Assembly: GCF_030503435.1 (NCBI RefSeq)
Contig: NZ_JAUKPO010000004.1
Span: 1 to 64,000, forward strand
Length of the DNA stretch: 64,000 nt
Direction of reading: 5' to 3'
Source: Rhodocytophaga aerolata
GTDB lineage: Bacteria > Bacteroidota > Bacteroidia > Cytophagales > 172606-1
The position numbers and the translations under genes were made by a program. The number at the start of each line of letters is the position of its first letter. Position 1 is the stretch's first letter. Under the pieces are notes generated by a model. That model saw nothing but the letters and a program-made list of their open reading frames with translations, was not told the DNA's origin and made no database searches. Of this stretch, positions 42,513 through 53,011 are shown piece by piece.

Positions 42513-44978
42513 TTGAGAAAGCGAGTTTACATTATTCTATACGTTATTACAATAATTTCTCTTTCAGGTTGCCTGAACAAATCGAAATTGCTTAAAAAAG
42601 AAGAATACCTCTTGTATAGCCAGACTATTAAAGGCAATAAAAAAATGCCCACCAGTGATCTGGAACCTTTCTATCGGCAAGAGGCTAACACACGTTTATT
42701 CGGTCTACCTATCATGCACCTGTTGTGGTTATATTCGCAGGGGCAGAAATTCTACAAGCCTGAGAAAGCAGAACAAAATATTGAGCGCATCAGAGACCGG
42801 TACGACAGCCGCATTGCCGCAGCCGATGTAAATTCTGGCCGCTACCAACGCCTTAGAAGGAGGCGCGACCGCAAGCTTGAGAAATACCAGAAACAACTGG
42901 ACGAAGGGAACTGGCTGATGCGTATTGGAGAACCACCAGTTGTTTTCGATTCGCTGCTTTCCAAGGAAACGGCCGAACAAATGAAATTTTTTCTCAATTC
43001 TAAGGGATACTTTAATGCTGAAACCAGCTACAGCTTTGACCTGGATGAAAAGCGTAGAACAGCCAAAGTAACCTATCAGATAACAGAAAATGAAGCGAAC
43101 CGGATTAAAGACACCTTACGGTCGGTAGACAATGTGCATATTGATAGTTTACTCCGGGCTAACAGGCGGTTTAGTCTTATTAAGCCAGGCGATATTTACG
43201 ATGAAGATCTGTTGAACCAGGAACGGGAAAGGATAGACAGGCTTTTGAAAAACAATGGGTATTATAACTTTAACCGCCAATATGTGGAATACAGAGTATT
43301 TACCGATTCTACGTATAAAGATAGACCTGTAGAAACAGATAACCTGATAGACATCGAAACAGTTATTAACAAACCACCAGACAGACCTACTCACAAATTA
43401 TTCCGCGTAGATGATGTCTTTTTTACGATAGATGCCAATATACTGAATCCTACCCGCAGGAGAAGAGATACAGCAGTCTACCAGAATATTAAATATGTCT
43501 CTTACAATACCAATGTATTTTCTAAAAAGATACTGGATACCAAACTGATGGTTAGGCCGGGGGATTTATATAGCTTCCAGAATACGATAGAAACTCAACG
43601 CCTGCTCACCAGCCTGGATATATTTAAGTTTGCTAATATTTATTATGACACCACCGGCAATAAGTTTATTTCCAGAATCAGCGCCAGTCCGCTGGAAAAA
43701 TATACCGTCAGCGATGAATGGGGCGTAACCGTTACGCAGCAGTTGCCTGGCCCGTTTGTAAACCTGACTTTTAAGATGCGGAATGTATTTGGTGGGCTTG
43801 AGGTGTTTGAAACCAGCATCCGGGCAGCTATAGAAGGACAATCTGGTTTCGGAAACGTGGATCAGGTCTATGCCAGCCAGGAATTTAATGTCAATGCCTC
43901 GTTGGCCTTTCCACAGCTCTTATTTCCTGGGCGACTTAAAAATTCTTTCAACAGATATAATCCTAGGACCAGATTAATAGGAGGTTTTAATTTTACGAAC
44001 CGCCCCGAATACAGGAGGGCCACCTTCCGGGGTGCCATGAACTACACCTTCCAGAAAGATTTGAAGCATACATTTATAATAGCTCCGGTTGATGCAAATC
44101 TAGTATATACACCTTACTTGTCAGATCCTTTTCGGAGGACCCTTGATTCTTTAGAATCAGCTGGCAGTAATCTTTTTAGGAGTTTTCAGCGAACATTTTA
44201 TTCCAGTATTAACGCTACCTATACGTATAATGATAATCCGACTGGCATCGTAAAAGAAGCCAGATACCACCGCCTATTCGCTGAATCGGGTGGTACAACC
44301 TTAAACTTATTAACTCTCATAGCCGACAATATCCGCAACGATAGCTTAGAAGGAATACAACTTTCCAGGTTCTTTAAATTAAGTCATGATTTCAGATACT
44401 ATTTACCTGCAGGCAGAAAAAGCAATTGGGCTTTTAGATTGAACGTTGGTATTGCCAGCCCGTATGGAAGTTCCAAAGTAATGCCTTATGAACGATATTT
44501 CTTTGTGGGTGGAAGCAATAGCATACGGGCATGGCCGTCGCGGCGTTTAGGCCCGGGTGGAGATGCTGATTCATTAACGACCACAGGTGAAATTGATTAC
44601 GCAAATAACTACAGTTTTGAACAGCCAGGTGATATTTTATTAGAGGCGAGTGCTGAATACCGCTTTGATATTATCAGTTTTATTGAAGGAGCTGTATTTG
44701 TTGATGCAGGAAATGTGTGGACCTGGAAATCACAGATTAGTTCACCGGAAGCCCGTTTCCGCTTTAACCAATTTTATAAACAGATAGCTATAGGTCCAGG
44801 TGTAGGTCTTCGGATGGATTTCTCTTTCTTAATAGTCAGGCTAGATATGGGTGTAAAAGCCTATGACCCTGGCAAACCGGAAGGGCAACGGTGGATGATT
44901 AATCAAGTATCCAGCAGGTGGCCCTTTTTTGCCAAGCAACAGGCCGTATTTAATGTGGGTATAGGTTATCCATTCTAA
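42513..44978 (+). CDS. BamA/TamA-like outer-membrane biogenesis lipoprotein
   Basis: An 821-residue Omp85-superfamily protein. A TTG start gives a lipoprotein signal (SLSGC, Cys20). POTRA-like domains occupy about 150-400 (FFLNSKGYFNAETSYSF, LLKNNGYYNFNRQYVEY, VRPGDLYSFQN). The C-terminal half is a beta-barrel with the Omp85 lid motif as FVGGSNSIRAWPSRRLGPGG and a final aromatic VFNVGIGYPF. The lipid anchor distinguishes it from canonical BamA. It belongs to a Bacteroidota Omp85 group implicated in outer-membrane protein or surface-polymer assembly. No ATG is available before the signal sequence. Confidence 0.87.
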   Translation: MRKRVYIILYVITIISLSGCLNKSKLLKKEEYLLYSQTIKGNKKMPTSDLEPFYRQEANTRLFGLPIMHLLWLYSQGQKFYKPEKAEQNIERIRDRYDSRIAAADVNSGRYQRLRRRRDRKLEKYQKQLDEGNWLMRIGEPPVVFDSLLSKETAEQMKFFLNSKGYFNAETSYSFDLDEKRRTAKVTYQITENEANRIKDTLRSVDNVHIDSLLRANRRFSLIKPGDIYDEDLLNQERERIDRLLKNNGYYNFNRQYVEYRVFTDSTYKDRPVETDNLIDIETVINKPPDRPTHKLFRVDDVFFTIDANILNPTRRRRDTAVYQNIKYVSYNTNVFSKKILDTKLMVRPGDLYSFQNTIETQRLLTSLDIFKFANIYYDTTGNKFISRISASPLEKYTVSDEWGVTVTQQLPGPFVNLTFKMRNVFGGLEVFETSIRAAIEGQSGFGNVDQVYASQEFNVNASLAFPQLLFPGRLKNSFNRYNPRTRLIGGFNFTNRPEYRRATFRGAMNYTFQKDLKHTFIIAPVDANLVYTPYLSDPFRRTLDSLESAGSNLFRSFQRTFYSSINATYTYNDNPTGIVKEARYHRLFAESGGTTLNLLTLIADNIRNDSLEGIQLSRFFKLSHDFRYYLPAGRKSNWAFRLNVGIASPYGSSKVMPYERYFFVGGSNSIRAWPSRRLGPGGDADSLTTTGEIDYANNYSFEQPGDILLEASAEYRFDIISFIEGAVFVDAGNVWTWKSQISSPEARFRFNQFYKQIAIGPGVGLRMDFSFLIVRLDMGVKAYDPGKPEGQRWMINQVSSRWPFFAKQQAVFNVGIGYPF

Positions 44979-45033
44979 CAGAAATACTGTATTATATTTC
45001 CTCTGCCATTCTGTCATATTTCAGGGTTTTTCC

Positions 45034-45041
45034 TATCTTTG
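45034..45041 (+). promoter_or_regulatory. -7 element of miaB
   Basis: TATCTTTG, exact TAnnTTTG, followed by CAGC. The predicted transcription start falls 5-8 nt later, inside the left arm of the hairpin at 45042-45083. Confidence 0.6.
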
Positions 45042-45083
45042 CAGCACAACCATTATTTACAGCTTTAAATAATGGTTGTGCTG
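45042..45083 (+). promoter_or_regulatory. 17-bp perfect hairpin at the miaB transcription start
   Basis: CAGCACAACCATTATTT pairs completely with AAATAATGGTTGTGCTG around an 8-nt loop. It could terminate the upstream BamA-like transcript (T-rich TTTAATA follows) and, because the -7 element abuts it, would also form at the very 5' end of the miaB mRNA. Confidence 0.65.
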
Positions 45084-45161
45084 TTTAATAGCCTATTGGG
45101 TGGCGTGTAGTATAAATTGCCTATCAGCCATCGTTACCTTAATTCTCAAGAGTCGATATTT

Positions 45162-46595
45162 ATGAGCAGATTAGTTAAAAACCTGGAAATTCTCACCGAT
45201 GCAGACAAGGAAGCCTGTGAAGTTATGCGTGTGACGGAAGAAGGAAAGAAAGGAAGCTCCCGGAAATTATACATAGAAAGCTACGGCTGTCAGATGAATT
45301 TTTCTGACAGTGAAATAGTTACCTCTATTTTACAAGAACAAGGATTTGATACCACGTCTGATCACACCAAAGCGGATGTCATCTTACTTAATACCTGCGC
45401 CATCCGGGATAATGCTGAACAGAAAGTAAGAAACCGCCTTAAACACCTGGTGGCTGTCAAGCACAACAACCCCCAAACCGTTATCGGTGTATTAGGTTGC
45501 ATGGCAGAGCGCCTAAAGGCCCAGCTTTTGGAAGAAGAAAAAATAGTAGACCTGGTAGTTGGCCCAGATGCCTACCGCGACCTGCCTAATTTAATTGCCG
45601 AAGCTGATGCTGGGCAAAAAGGTGTAAATGTGTTTCTTTCCCGGGAAGAAACCTATGCCGATATAACCCCAGTACGCCTGAATACCAACGGTGTTACCGC
45701 TTTTATCTCTATTATGCGGGGGTGCAATAATATGTGTTCATTCTGTGTGGTTCCTTTTACCCGTGGCCGCGAACGCAGCCGAGGCTATCAATCCATTGTA
45801 CTGGAAGCCCAGGATCTGTTTGCAAAAGGATACCGGGAAGTAACGCTGCTTGGTCAGAATGTAGATTCATACAACTGGGTGTCAGAAGATGGCAGCGAAA
45901 AAGTAAATTTTGCTCAGTTATTAGAGAAAGTAGCGTTGGTGCATCCCGATCTCCGGGTTCGTTTTTCTACCTCACACCCCAAGGATATTACAGATGAGGT
46001 ATTGTACACCATGGCAAAGTATGAAAATATTTGCAAGTACATTCACCTTCCGGCGCAAAGTGGAAATTCCCGGATACTGAATCTGATGAACCGGACCTAC
46101 TCCCGGGAATGGTATCTGGATAGAGTTGCTGCCATCCGGGCTATTCTAGGTGATGAGTGTGGTATATCTACCGATATGATTGCTGGCTTTTGTACCGAAA
46201 CAGAAGATGAGCATCAGGATACCCTTTCTTTAATGGAGATGGTACACTATGATTTTGCCTACATGTTTGCTTATTCAGAACGGCCAAATACACCAGCTGC
46301 CAAAAAACTAAAAGACGATATTGCTGAGCTGGTAAAAAAGCGGCGGCTGAGTGAAATAATTTCTTTGCAACAACGACTATCACTAGAGCGGAATAAACAA
46401 GATCTGCACAAAGTACACAAAGTGTTGGTAGAAGGCTTTTCTAAAAAGTCAACGGATTTTCTGTATGGCAGAAATACGGCTAATAAGGTGGTAGTTTTCC
46501 CAAAGAAAAATTACCAGAAAGGGCAGTATGTACAGGTGCTGGTAAATGAATGTACAGCCGCTACCTTACTGGGTGAAGCAGTAGACTCAATTTAA
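45162..46595 (+). CDS. miaB: tRNA-2-methylthio-N6-dimethylallyladenosine synthase MiaB
   Basis: A 477-residue radical-SAM methylthiotransferase that adds 2-methylthio to i6A37 of tRNAs. Cysteines of the auxiliary cluster lie in [16 protein letters not shown] and VLGCMAERL. The radical-SAM CxxxCxxC is [24 protein letters not shown]-terminal TRAM domain ends the protein. The ATG at 45162 is preferred to a TTG 45 nt upstream. Uses the same wobble-adjacent modification machinery context as the nearby transporter and methylase genes, though these are separate units. Confidence 0.95.
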   Translation: MSRLVKNLEILTDADKEACEVMRVTEEGKKGSSRKLYIESYGCQMNFSDSEIVTSILQEQGFDTTSDHTKADVILLNTCAIRDNAEQKVRNRLKHLVAVKHNNPQTVIGVLGCMAERLKAQLLEEEKIVDLVVGPDAYRDLPNLIAEADAGQKGVNVFLSREETYADITPVRLNTNGVTAFISIMRGCNNMCSFCVVPFTRGRERSRGYQSIVLEAQDLFAKGYREVTLLGQNVDSYNWVSEDGSEKVNFAQLLEKVALVHPDLRVRFSTSHPKDITDEVLYTMAKYENICKYIHLPAQSGNSRILNLMNRTYSREWYLDRVAAIRAILGDECGISTDMIAGFCTETEDEHQDTLSLMEMVHYDFAYMFAYSERPNTPAAKKLKDDIAELVKKRRLSEIISLQQRLSLERNKQDLHKVHKVLVEGFSKKSTDFLYGRNTANKVVVFPKKNYQKGQYVQVLVNECTAATLLGEAVDSI

Positions 46596-46688
46596 TCTAC
46601 TACTTGCAACTACATAAGCTAATTACCTGACAGATAATTCATTACGAAATCGATCAGCTATACACACTATCTAAAATTTATTATTCTT

Positions 46689-47951
46689 TTGAACGCTATA
46701 GATGTATTAAGTATCAAACAACGGTTTGGTATCATAGGAAATTCACCTTTACTCAACCATGCTATTGAGGTTGCTGCCCAGGTAGCAGGCACAGATATGA
46801 CTGTGTTAATTACTGGTGAAAGCGGCAGCGGAAAAGAATCTTTTTCTAAGATTATTCACCAGCTCAGCAAGCGCAAGCATGGCCAGTTTATTGCCATCAA
46901 CTGCGGAGCTATTCCGGAAGGAACCATCGATTCAGAATTATTTGGCCATGAAAAAGGCTCATTTACCGGGGCACATGAAGCCCGCAAAGGCTACTTTGAA
47001 GTAACCGATGGCGGCACTATTTTTCTGGACGAGATCGGAGAAATGCCTTTGGGCACACAGGCTCGCTTATTGCGTGTGCTTGAAAATGGGGAGTTTATCC
47101 GTGTAGGTTCTTCTAAAATTCAAAAAACGGATGTGCGCGTGGTGGCAGCAACGAATGTAAACCTCATGCAAGCAGTAGACAAAGGAAAATTCCGCGAAGA
47201 CTTGTATTACCGCTTAAGTACAGTTCCGATTTATGTTCCACCGTTACGTGAACGCGGAAATGATATATTGCTGCTTTTCAGGAAGTTTGCTACTGATTTT
47301 TCTGAAAAATACCGGGTAAAGCCCATCTACTTAACTGAGGAGGCCTCTGCCCTTTTAGTGCAATTCCGCTTTCCGGGAAATATTCGCCAGTTGAAAAATA
47401 TCGTTGAGCAAATGTCGGTTCTTGAATTTGAGAGAGAGGTCAGCCGCGAAACGTTACAGAAATATTTGCCTGCCCACCAAAGTAGCCAGATGCCTGCTTT
47501 ACTCCGGGATGCTGAGCACCGGGACACTAGTTTTTCTGAGCGGGATATTCTCTACAAGGTCCTGTTTGACATGAAAAAAGACATGACGGAATTAAAAAAA
47601 CTGGTCTATGAACTTTTGCAGGGCGATAGTTATACGAATGGAGATGAGTTGCTAAAAGACCATCAGGATCTGTTCAGTGGCGTATCGCAGGAAAAACGCC
47701 AGGAGCCAATTGTAAATCCGCACCTATTACTCGAAAACGGGAAAAACAAAAGCAATACCATAGAACTCGATAAGGTAGAAGACATTATACATGAAACAGA
47801 GGAAGATTCGTTATCTCTGGAAAAGAAGGAAAAAGAAATGATCTTGCGGGCATTGCGAAAAAACCGGAATAAACGGAAGTATGCGGCACAGGATTTGGGC
47901 ATTTCTGAACGTACCTTGTACCGGAAAATAAAACAGTACGAAATAGAATAA
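46689..47951 (+). CDS. Sigma-54-dependent Fis-family transcriptional activator without a receiver domain
   Basis: A 420-residue AAA+ activator. It begins (TTG start) almost directly with the central domain: Walker A GESGSGKE, sigma-54 contact loop GSFTGAH (Ala to Ser in the usual GAFTGA), Walker B GGTIFLDEIGEM, and arginine-finger region FREDLYYRLSTVPI. A charged linker and a Fis-type helix-turn-helix (MILRALRKNRNKRKYAAQDLGISERTLYRKIKQY) follow. It has no N-terminal sensor, so activity must be set by level or by a protein partner. The position between miaB and lptE-secG-groESL looks like conserved Cytophagales synteny, from memory. Confidence 0.9.
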   Translation: MNAIDVLSIKQRFGIIGNSPLLNHAIEVAAQVAGTDMTVLITGESGSGKESFSKIIHQLSKRKHGQFIAINCGAIPEGTIDSELFGHEKGSFTGAHEARKGYFEVTDGGTIFLDEIGEMPLGTQARLLRVLENGEFIRVGSSKIQKTDVRVVAATNVNLMQAVDKGKFREDLYYRLSTVPIYVPPLRERGNDILLLFRKFATDFSEKYRVKPIYLTEEASALLVQFRFPGNIRQLKNIVEQMSVLEFEREVSRETLQKYLPAHQSSQMPALLRDAEHRDTSFSERDILYKVLFDMKKDMTELKKLVYELLQGDSYTNGDELLKDHQDLFSGVSQEKRQEPIVNPHLLLENGKNKSNTIELDKVEDIIHETEEDSLSLEKKEKEMILRALRKNRNKRKYAAQDLGISERTLYRKIKQYEIE

Positions 47952-47974
47952 CTTCTCCTTAGCTTGCCTTTTCT

Positions 47975-48511
47975 ATGCATAAAATGCCTCTTCCATTTTT
48001 CTATAAAACTATACTTGCCTTTTTTTTTATTATACTATCCTGTAATGGATGCAAGTTTGTAAATTATTCATTTACCGGGGTGTCACTCAGCCCAGATGTT
48101 CAGACAATTTCCGTTTCTAATTTTATTAATAATTCAGGAGGTGGCCCGGCAAACATTACCCAGAATTTTACAGAACGCGTAAAGGAATACTTTCAGCAAA
48201 ACTCTACTTTAAAAATCTACCAGCCCGACGGTACAGCAGATTTGCTGTTGGAGGGCGCTATTACTGGCTACGACGTTACGCCGATAGCCCCGACTGAAGG
48301 ACAGTTTGCTGCCCTTAACCGGCTTACGGTGCGTGTACAAGTGAAGTTTACCAATACAAAAGACGAAACACAGAATTTTGACTCTCCCTTTTCTTTCTAT
48401 GCTGATTTTGACCAATCTCGCACCCTTACATCTGTAGAGAATGAATTGCTCACCGTGATATTTGATCAGATTGTACTGGATATATTTAACAAATCGGTTG
48501 CCAACTGGTAG
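47975..48511 (+). CDS. lptE: LptE-like LPS-assembly lipoprotein
   Basis: A 178-residue lipoprotein whose signal ends in ILSCNGC, with two candidate lipidated cysteines. The mature part begins YSFTGVSLSPDVQTISVSNFINNS and matches the compact LptE fold of Bacteroidota (a helix TERVKEYFQQN, strand ADLLLEGAITGYDVTPIA, final helix LTVIFDQIVLDIFNKSVANW). LptE plugs the LptD pore that inserts lipopolysaccharide in the outer leaflet. It starts 23 bp after the sigma-54 activator and is likely cotranscribed. Confidence 0.85.
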   Translation: MHKMPLPFFYKTILAFFFIILSCNGCKFVNYSFTGVSLSPDVQTISVSNFINNSGGGPANITQNFTERVKEYFQQNSTLKIYQPDGTADLLLEGAITGYDVTPIAPTEGQFAALNRLTVRVQVKFTNTKDETQNFDSPFSFYADFDQSRTLTSVENELLTVIFDQIVLDIFNKSVANW

Positions 48512-48563
48512 CATATTTTTTTTGTATATTCACACTTTTCAAACCCTATAGCTTAGCAAAACA

Positions 48564-49289
48564 TTGAACAGAGATCTATTCAGTAAATTTATCGCTAGTC
48601 CTGCCAAAATCAGTGCACAAGACATTCCTGCTCTGGAGACTTTTGCTGAACAATTCCCTTATTGCCAGCTGGCTCATTTTTTTGTTGCTAAACCCCACTA
48701 TGACCTTTTAACTGTACAGGCAGAAAAGAGAGTACAGCGGGCTGCTGTCTTTGCTACCAGCCGCTACAAGCTTAAAAAATTTCTGGAGATTGCCGGAGAG
48801 GCTGTTTCCGACCAAACGCTTGATGTGGGCCCAACCAATCTGGCAGAAGTGATCAGTCCCTTAATTAGCTCTCCCATCGATGAGCTTATTCCGCAGCCTG
48901 TACCATCAGAAACCACGTTTCCGCTGATTGAAACTACCCCTGCCACAGAGGAGATAGCAAACCAAGGGTCTCCACTTGCAGAAACGAACTTTACTGCACT
49001 GACTGAAAAGATAAAAAAGACCAAGCAAAATGAAATTATTGACAATTTCATTAAAACAGAGCCCAGAATTTCCTCCCTAGCTAACCTGGCTAAAGAAGCC
49101 CTTGCTAAAGATTTATCGGAGGGAAGCAGCAAGGCACCTGCCGGATTAGTGAGTGAAAACCTGGCCAATATCATGCTCAAACAGGGAAAAACTGACAAGG
49201 CCATAGAAATTTATGAGAAACTGATAGTGAAATATCCCGAAAAAAAATCGTATTTTGCAGAAAAAATAGAAATCCTGAAAAACAACTAG
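48564..49289 (+). CDS. TPR-tail hypothetical protein
   Basis: A 241-residue cytoplasmic protein starting at TTG. An N-terminal helical domain (FAEQFPYCQLAHFFVAKPHYDLL) resembles one seen before TPR tails in Bacteroidota. A Pro/Thr/Glu-rich linker (about 95-150) leads to one C-terminal TPR-like pair (ENLANIMLKQGKTDKAIEIYEKLIVKYPEKKSYFAEKIEILK). Function unknown. It sits in the lptE-secG string 52 bp after lptE and 43 bp before secG, a placement suggesting an envelope or secretion role. Confidence 0.75.
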   Translation: MNRDLFSKFIASPAKISAQDIPALETFAEQFPYCQLAHFFVAKPHYDLLTVQAEKRVQRAAVFATSRYKLKKFLEIAGEAVSDQTLDVGPTNLAEVISPLISSPIDELIPQPVPSETTFPLIETTPATEEIANQGSPLAETNFTALTEKIKKTKQNEIIDNFIKTEPRISSLANLAKEALAKDLSEGSSKAPAGLVSENLANIMLKQGKTDKAIEIYEKLIVKYPEKKSYFAEKIEILKNN

Positions 49290-49332
49290 TTACCGTTTTA
49301 TAAATTTTACTCATTCAATTTTCTAATTCTTT

Positions 49333-49716
49333 ATGTACATTGTAGTAGGCCTGATAATATTCGTTTGTGCATTGTTAGTGTTGGCCGTGCTTGCACAGAA
49401 TTCCAAAGGTGGCGGTTTATCCAGCCAGTTCACTGGCACTAGTTCTAACCAATTAATGGGTGTAAAACGTACCAACGACCTGCTGGAACAAATTACCTGG
49501 GGCCTGGCTATTTCCCTGATCATCTTATGCTTGTCTACCACCTTTTTGCTAGATACCAGCAGCGGCGGACAAGTTCCTAATAGTATTAATGTGGAACGTG
49601 CACGCGAAAGAGCAGCTGCCCCACAAGGAACACTTCCCACGGCTCCTGTTCCTTCTGGCACTCAAACACCAGCCACAACCACACCTGCTGCTCCTGCTGA
49701 TTCAGCCGGGCAATAA
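49333..49716 (+). CDS. secG: Preprotein translocase subunit SecG
   Basis: A 127-residue inner-membrane protein with two helices (about 2-20 and 55-75) separated by the diagnostic LAQNSKGGGLSSQFTG loop. A Bacteroidota-type Pro/Ala/Thr-rich C-terminal tail follows. SecG stabilises SecYE during SecA-driven export. Ended by an 18-bp perfect hairpin. Confidence 0.92.
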   Translation: MYIVVGLIIFVCALLVLAVLAQNSKGGGLSSQFTGTSSNQLMGVKRTNDLLEQITWGLAISLIILCLSTTFLLDTSSGGQVPNSINVERARERAAAPQGTLPTAPVPSGTQTPATTTPAAPADSAGQ

Positions 49717-49734
49717 GTAAGAAGTTTTTACTCA

Positions 49735-49774
49735 ATCAAAAAGGGATGAAATCTGAATTTCATCCCTTTTTGAT
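49735..49774. terminator. 18-bp perfect hairpin terminator after secG
   Basis: ATCAAAAAGGGATGAAAT pairs fully with its complement around CTGA. It lies between secG and the converging hypothetical gene and can serve both. Confidence 0.92.
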
Positions 49775-49791
49775 TTTAGCATTTCTAGGTT

Positions 49792-50505
49792 CTACGAGAC
49801 TGATATATGTTTTACCAGCAACCGTTTGGCAATTGGCAGCAGGGTTTCATCCAGCGGGCATTCAATTTTAGACTCTACCAGATAAGTAGCCGGATTGGGG
49901 AACTGCTTATGCCGCTTGATTAAATCTATTTTAATATTTTCAAAGGTGATGCCTATCCCCCTGCGGATCGACTCTAAAAAATACGTGTGTACACCTCTGT
50001 ATTTTTCGTGGGCATTTTCAAATATGGAAATCTGATACTGGTATATGCGGGTTTCAGTGGTATTTGTTTCACTCAGGAATAAATAGCCTTCAATCGGATA
50101 TAAGGGTGAAAGGCCAATAGGTGTAATATTAATGTGTTCCTCTATCCACTCATAAATATCTTTTCCTTCCTGCAGCATTTCCTTGAATTTGGGTATGGAA
50201 TACCCGATAATTTCTTCCAGATCCGACATAAAATTATCGTCTTCGATGAGTTTAGTATAAGACAACGTCAGCTTTTCAAAATCTGCTTTGGATATTCTTT
50301 TCGGGAAATTTTCGTAGATCAGCTTTTTGTTTTCTTTGATGGAAAGCAGATTTTGGTAATGAAAAACCAGATCAGATAAGTAGGGATATAATTTTTTTTG
50401 ATTAAAATGATTTTTTACCTCTTGTAGGTAGGCGAGAACAAGGTATTTTTTGTACTCAAAATCAATAAGCCCTTCTGTGAGCCAGTTTTTGTCCAGTGTC
50501 TTCAT
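49792..50505 (-). CDS. Hypothetical protein (237 aa)
   Basis: Read from the ATG at 50505, where a basic N terminus (MKTLDKNWLTEGLIDFEYKKY) begins a soluble mostly helical protein; upstream in-frame sequence to 50595 looks non-coding. Landmarks are YLVLAYLQEVKNHFNQKKLYPYLSD, a long coiled region (about 55-115), GIGITFENIKIDLIKRHKQF and a late NPATYLVES strand. No membrane segment or recognised domain. It is transcribed toward secG and divergent from groES. Confidence 0.7.
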   Translation of the reverse strand: MKTLDKNWLTEGLIDFEYKKYLVLAYLQEVKNHFNQKKLYPYLSDLVFHYQNLLSIKENKKLIYENFPKRISKADFEKLTLSYTKLIEDDNFMSDLEEIIGYSIPKFKEMLQEGKDIYEWIEEHINITPIGLSPLYPIEGYLFLSETNTTETRIYQYQISIFENAHEKYRGVHTYFLESIRRGIGITFENIKIDLIKRHKQFPNPATYLVESKIECPLDETLLPIAKRLLVKHISVS

Positions 50506-50727
50506 AGATGAATATTTATTGGTTATAGCCAGATGGTATGTCCAGAGTTGTATTTTATTTAATGCAGCGCGTGCATGCAGACATAGTACAGGCAAAAAAA
50601 AATGGCGTTTTACTATCTAAAATGTACTAATTATACGGATAGGAATCAATAGAGATGCTGGCAGAAAAGATGACACTGACAAAAAGTACGACAAATTAGG
50701 CAGTAAATTCGATAACTATTGTCAGAT

Positions 50728-50759
50728 TTTGGTTAAAAAGAGGATAAATCTTACCTTTG
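50728..50759 (+). promoter_or_regulatory. groESL promoter
   Basis: -33 TTTG at 50728-50731 and -7 TACCTTTG at 50752-50759 with 20 nt between: a textbook Bacteroidota vegetative promoter, 67 nt before the groES start. No CIRCE inverted repeat is present in the leader. Confidence 0.8.
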
Positions 50760-50826
50760 GCACAAGAAGTGATCAGAAGCAAACCGGATAATATTATCAC
50801 TTATCACATTAACCTCTATAACGAAT

Positions 50827-51105
50827 ATGCCAAGCGTAAACATTAAACCACTTGCAGACAGAGTTCTGGTAGAACCTGCTGCCGCTGAAGAAAAAACAGC
50901 TTTTGGTATCATCATCCCTGATACAGCTAAAGAAAAACCTCAAAAAGGACAAATTGTAGCTGTAGGCAGCGGAAAAAAAGATGAGCCTCTGACTGTTAAA
51001 GTAGGCGACACAGTATTATATGGCAAGTATGCCGGAACAGAAATCACTGTGGAAGGTAAAGAATACCTGATCATGCGTGAATCTGATATCTTTGCAGTGC
51101 TTTAG
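50827..51105 (+). CDS. groES: Co-chaperonin GroES
   Basis: A 92-residue Hsp10. The conserved opening [23 protein letters not shown] contains the mobile loop, followed by PEKPQ-like [13 protein letters not shown] and the final [10 protein letters not shown]. Seven copies cap the GroEL cavity. First gene of the two-gene operon; groEL follows after 109 bp. Confidence 0.97.
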   Translation: MPSVNIKPLADRVLVEPAAAEEKTAFGIIIPDTAKEKPQKGQIVAVGSGKKDEPLTVKVGDTVLYGKYAGTEITVEGKEYLIMRESDIFAVL

Positions 51106-51193
51106 TACATTAAAAATTCTGAGATCAGAAACTTTCTGATTTATTTTTTACATTCTTAAAATTTCATCTCAAGTTTTTAAATTTTAATCTTAA

Positions 51194-52846
<1,653 letters not shown>

Positions 52847-52872
52847 TACTCATTTCTGGTCACACCTTATAT

Positions 52873-52903
52873 AAAATCCCTGAAGCTACTTCAGGGATTT
52901 TTT
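52873..52903 (+). terminator. Rho-independent terminator of groESL
   Basis: AAAATCCCTGAAG pairs with CTTCAGGGATTTT around CTA, followed by further T residues. Confidence 0.9.
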
Positions 52904-53011
52904 GTTTTCACACAGATCGCCTTTCTAATGTAGAACAATGTATTCGCTTACTCTCCCATACACCTCTATGGCTGATTGCACGTATGAATAGCTTATAAAT
53001 AAAAAGCCTAC

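Noticed and set aside
50596-50826. CIRCE/HrcA operator before groES
   Set aside because: No TTAGCACTC-type inverted repeat is present; only a vegetative promoter is visible.
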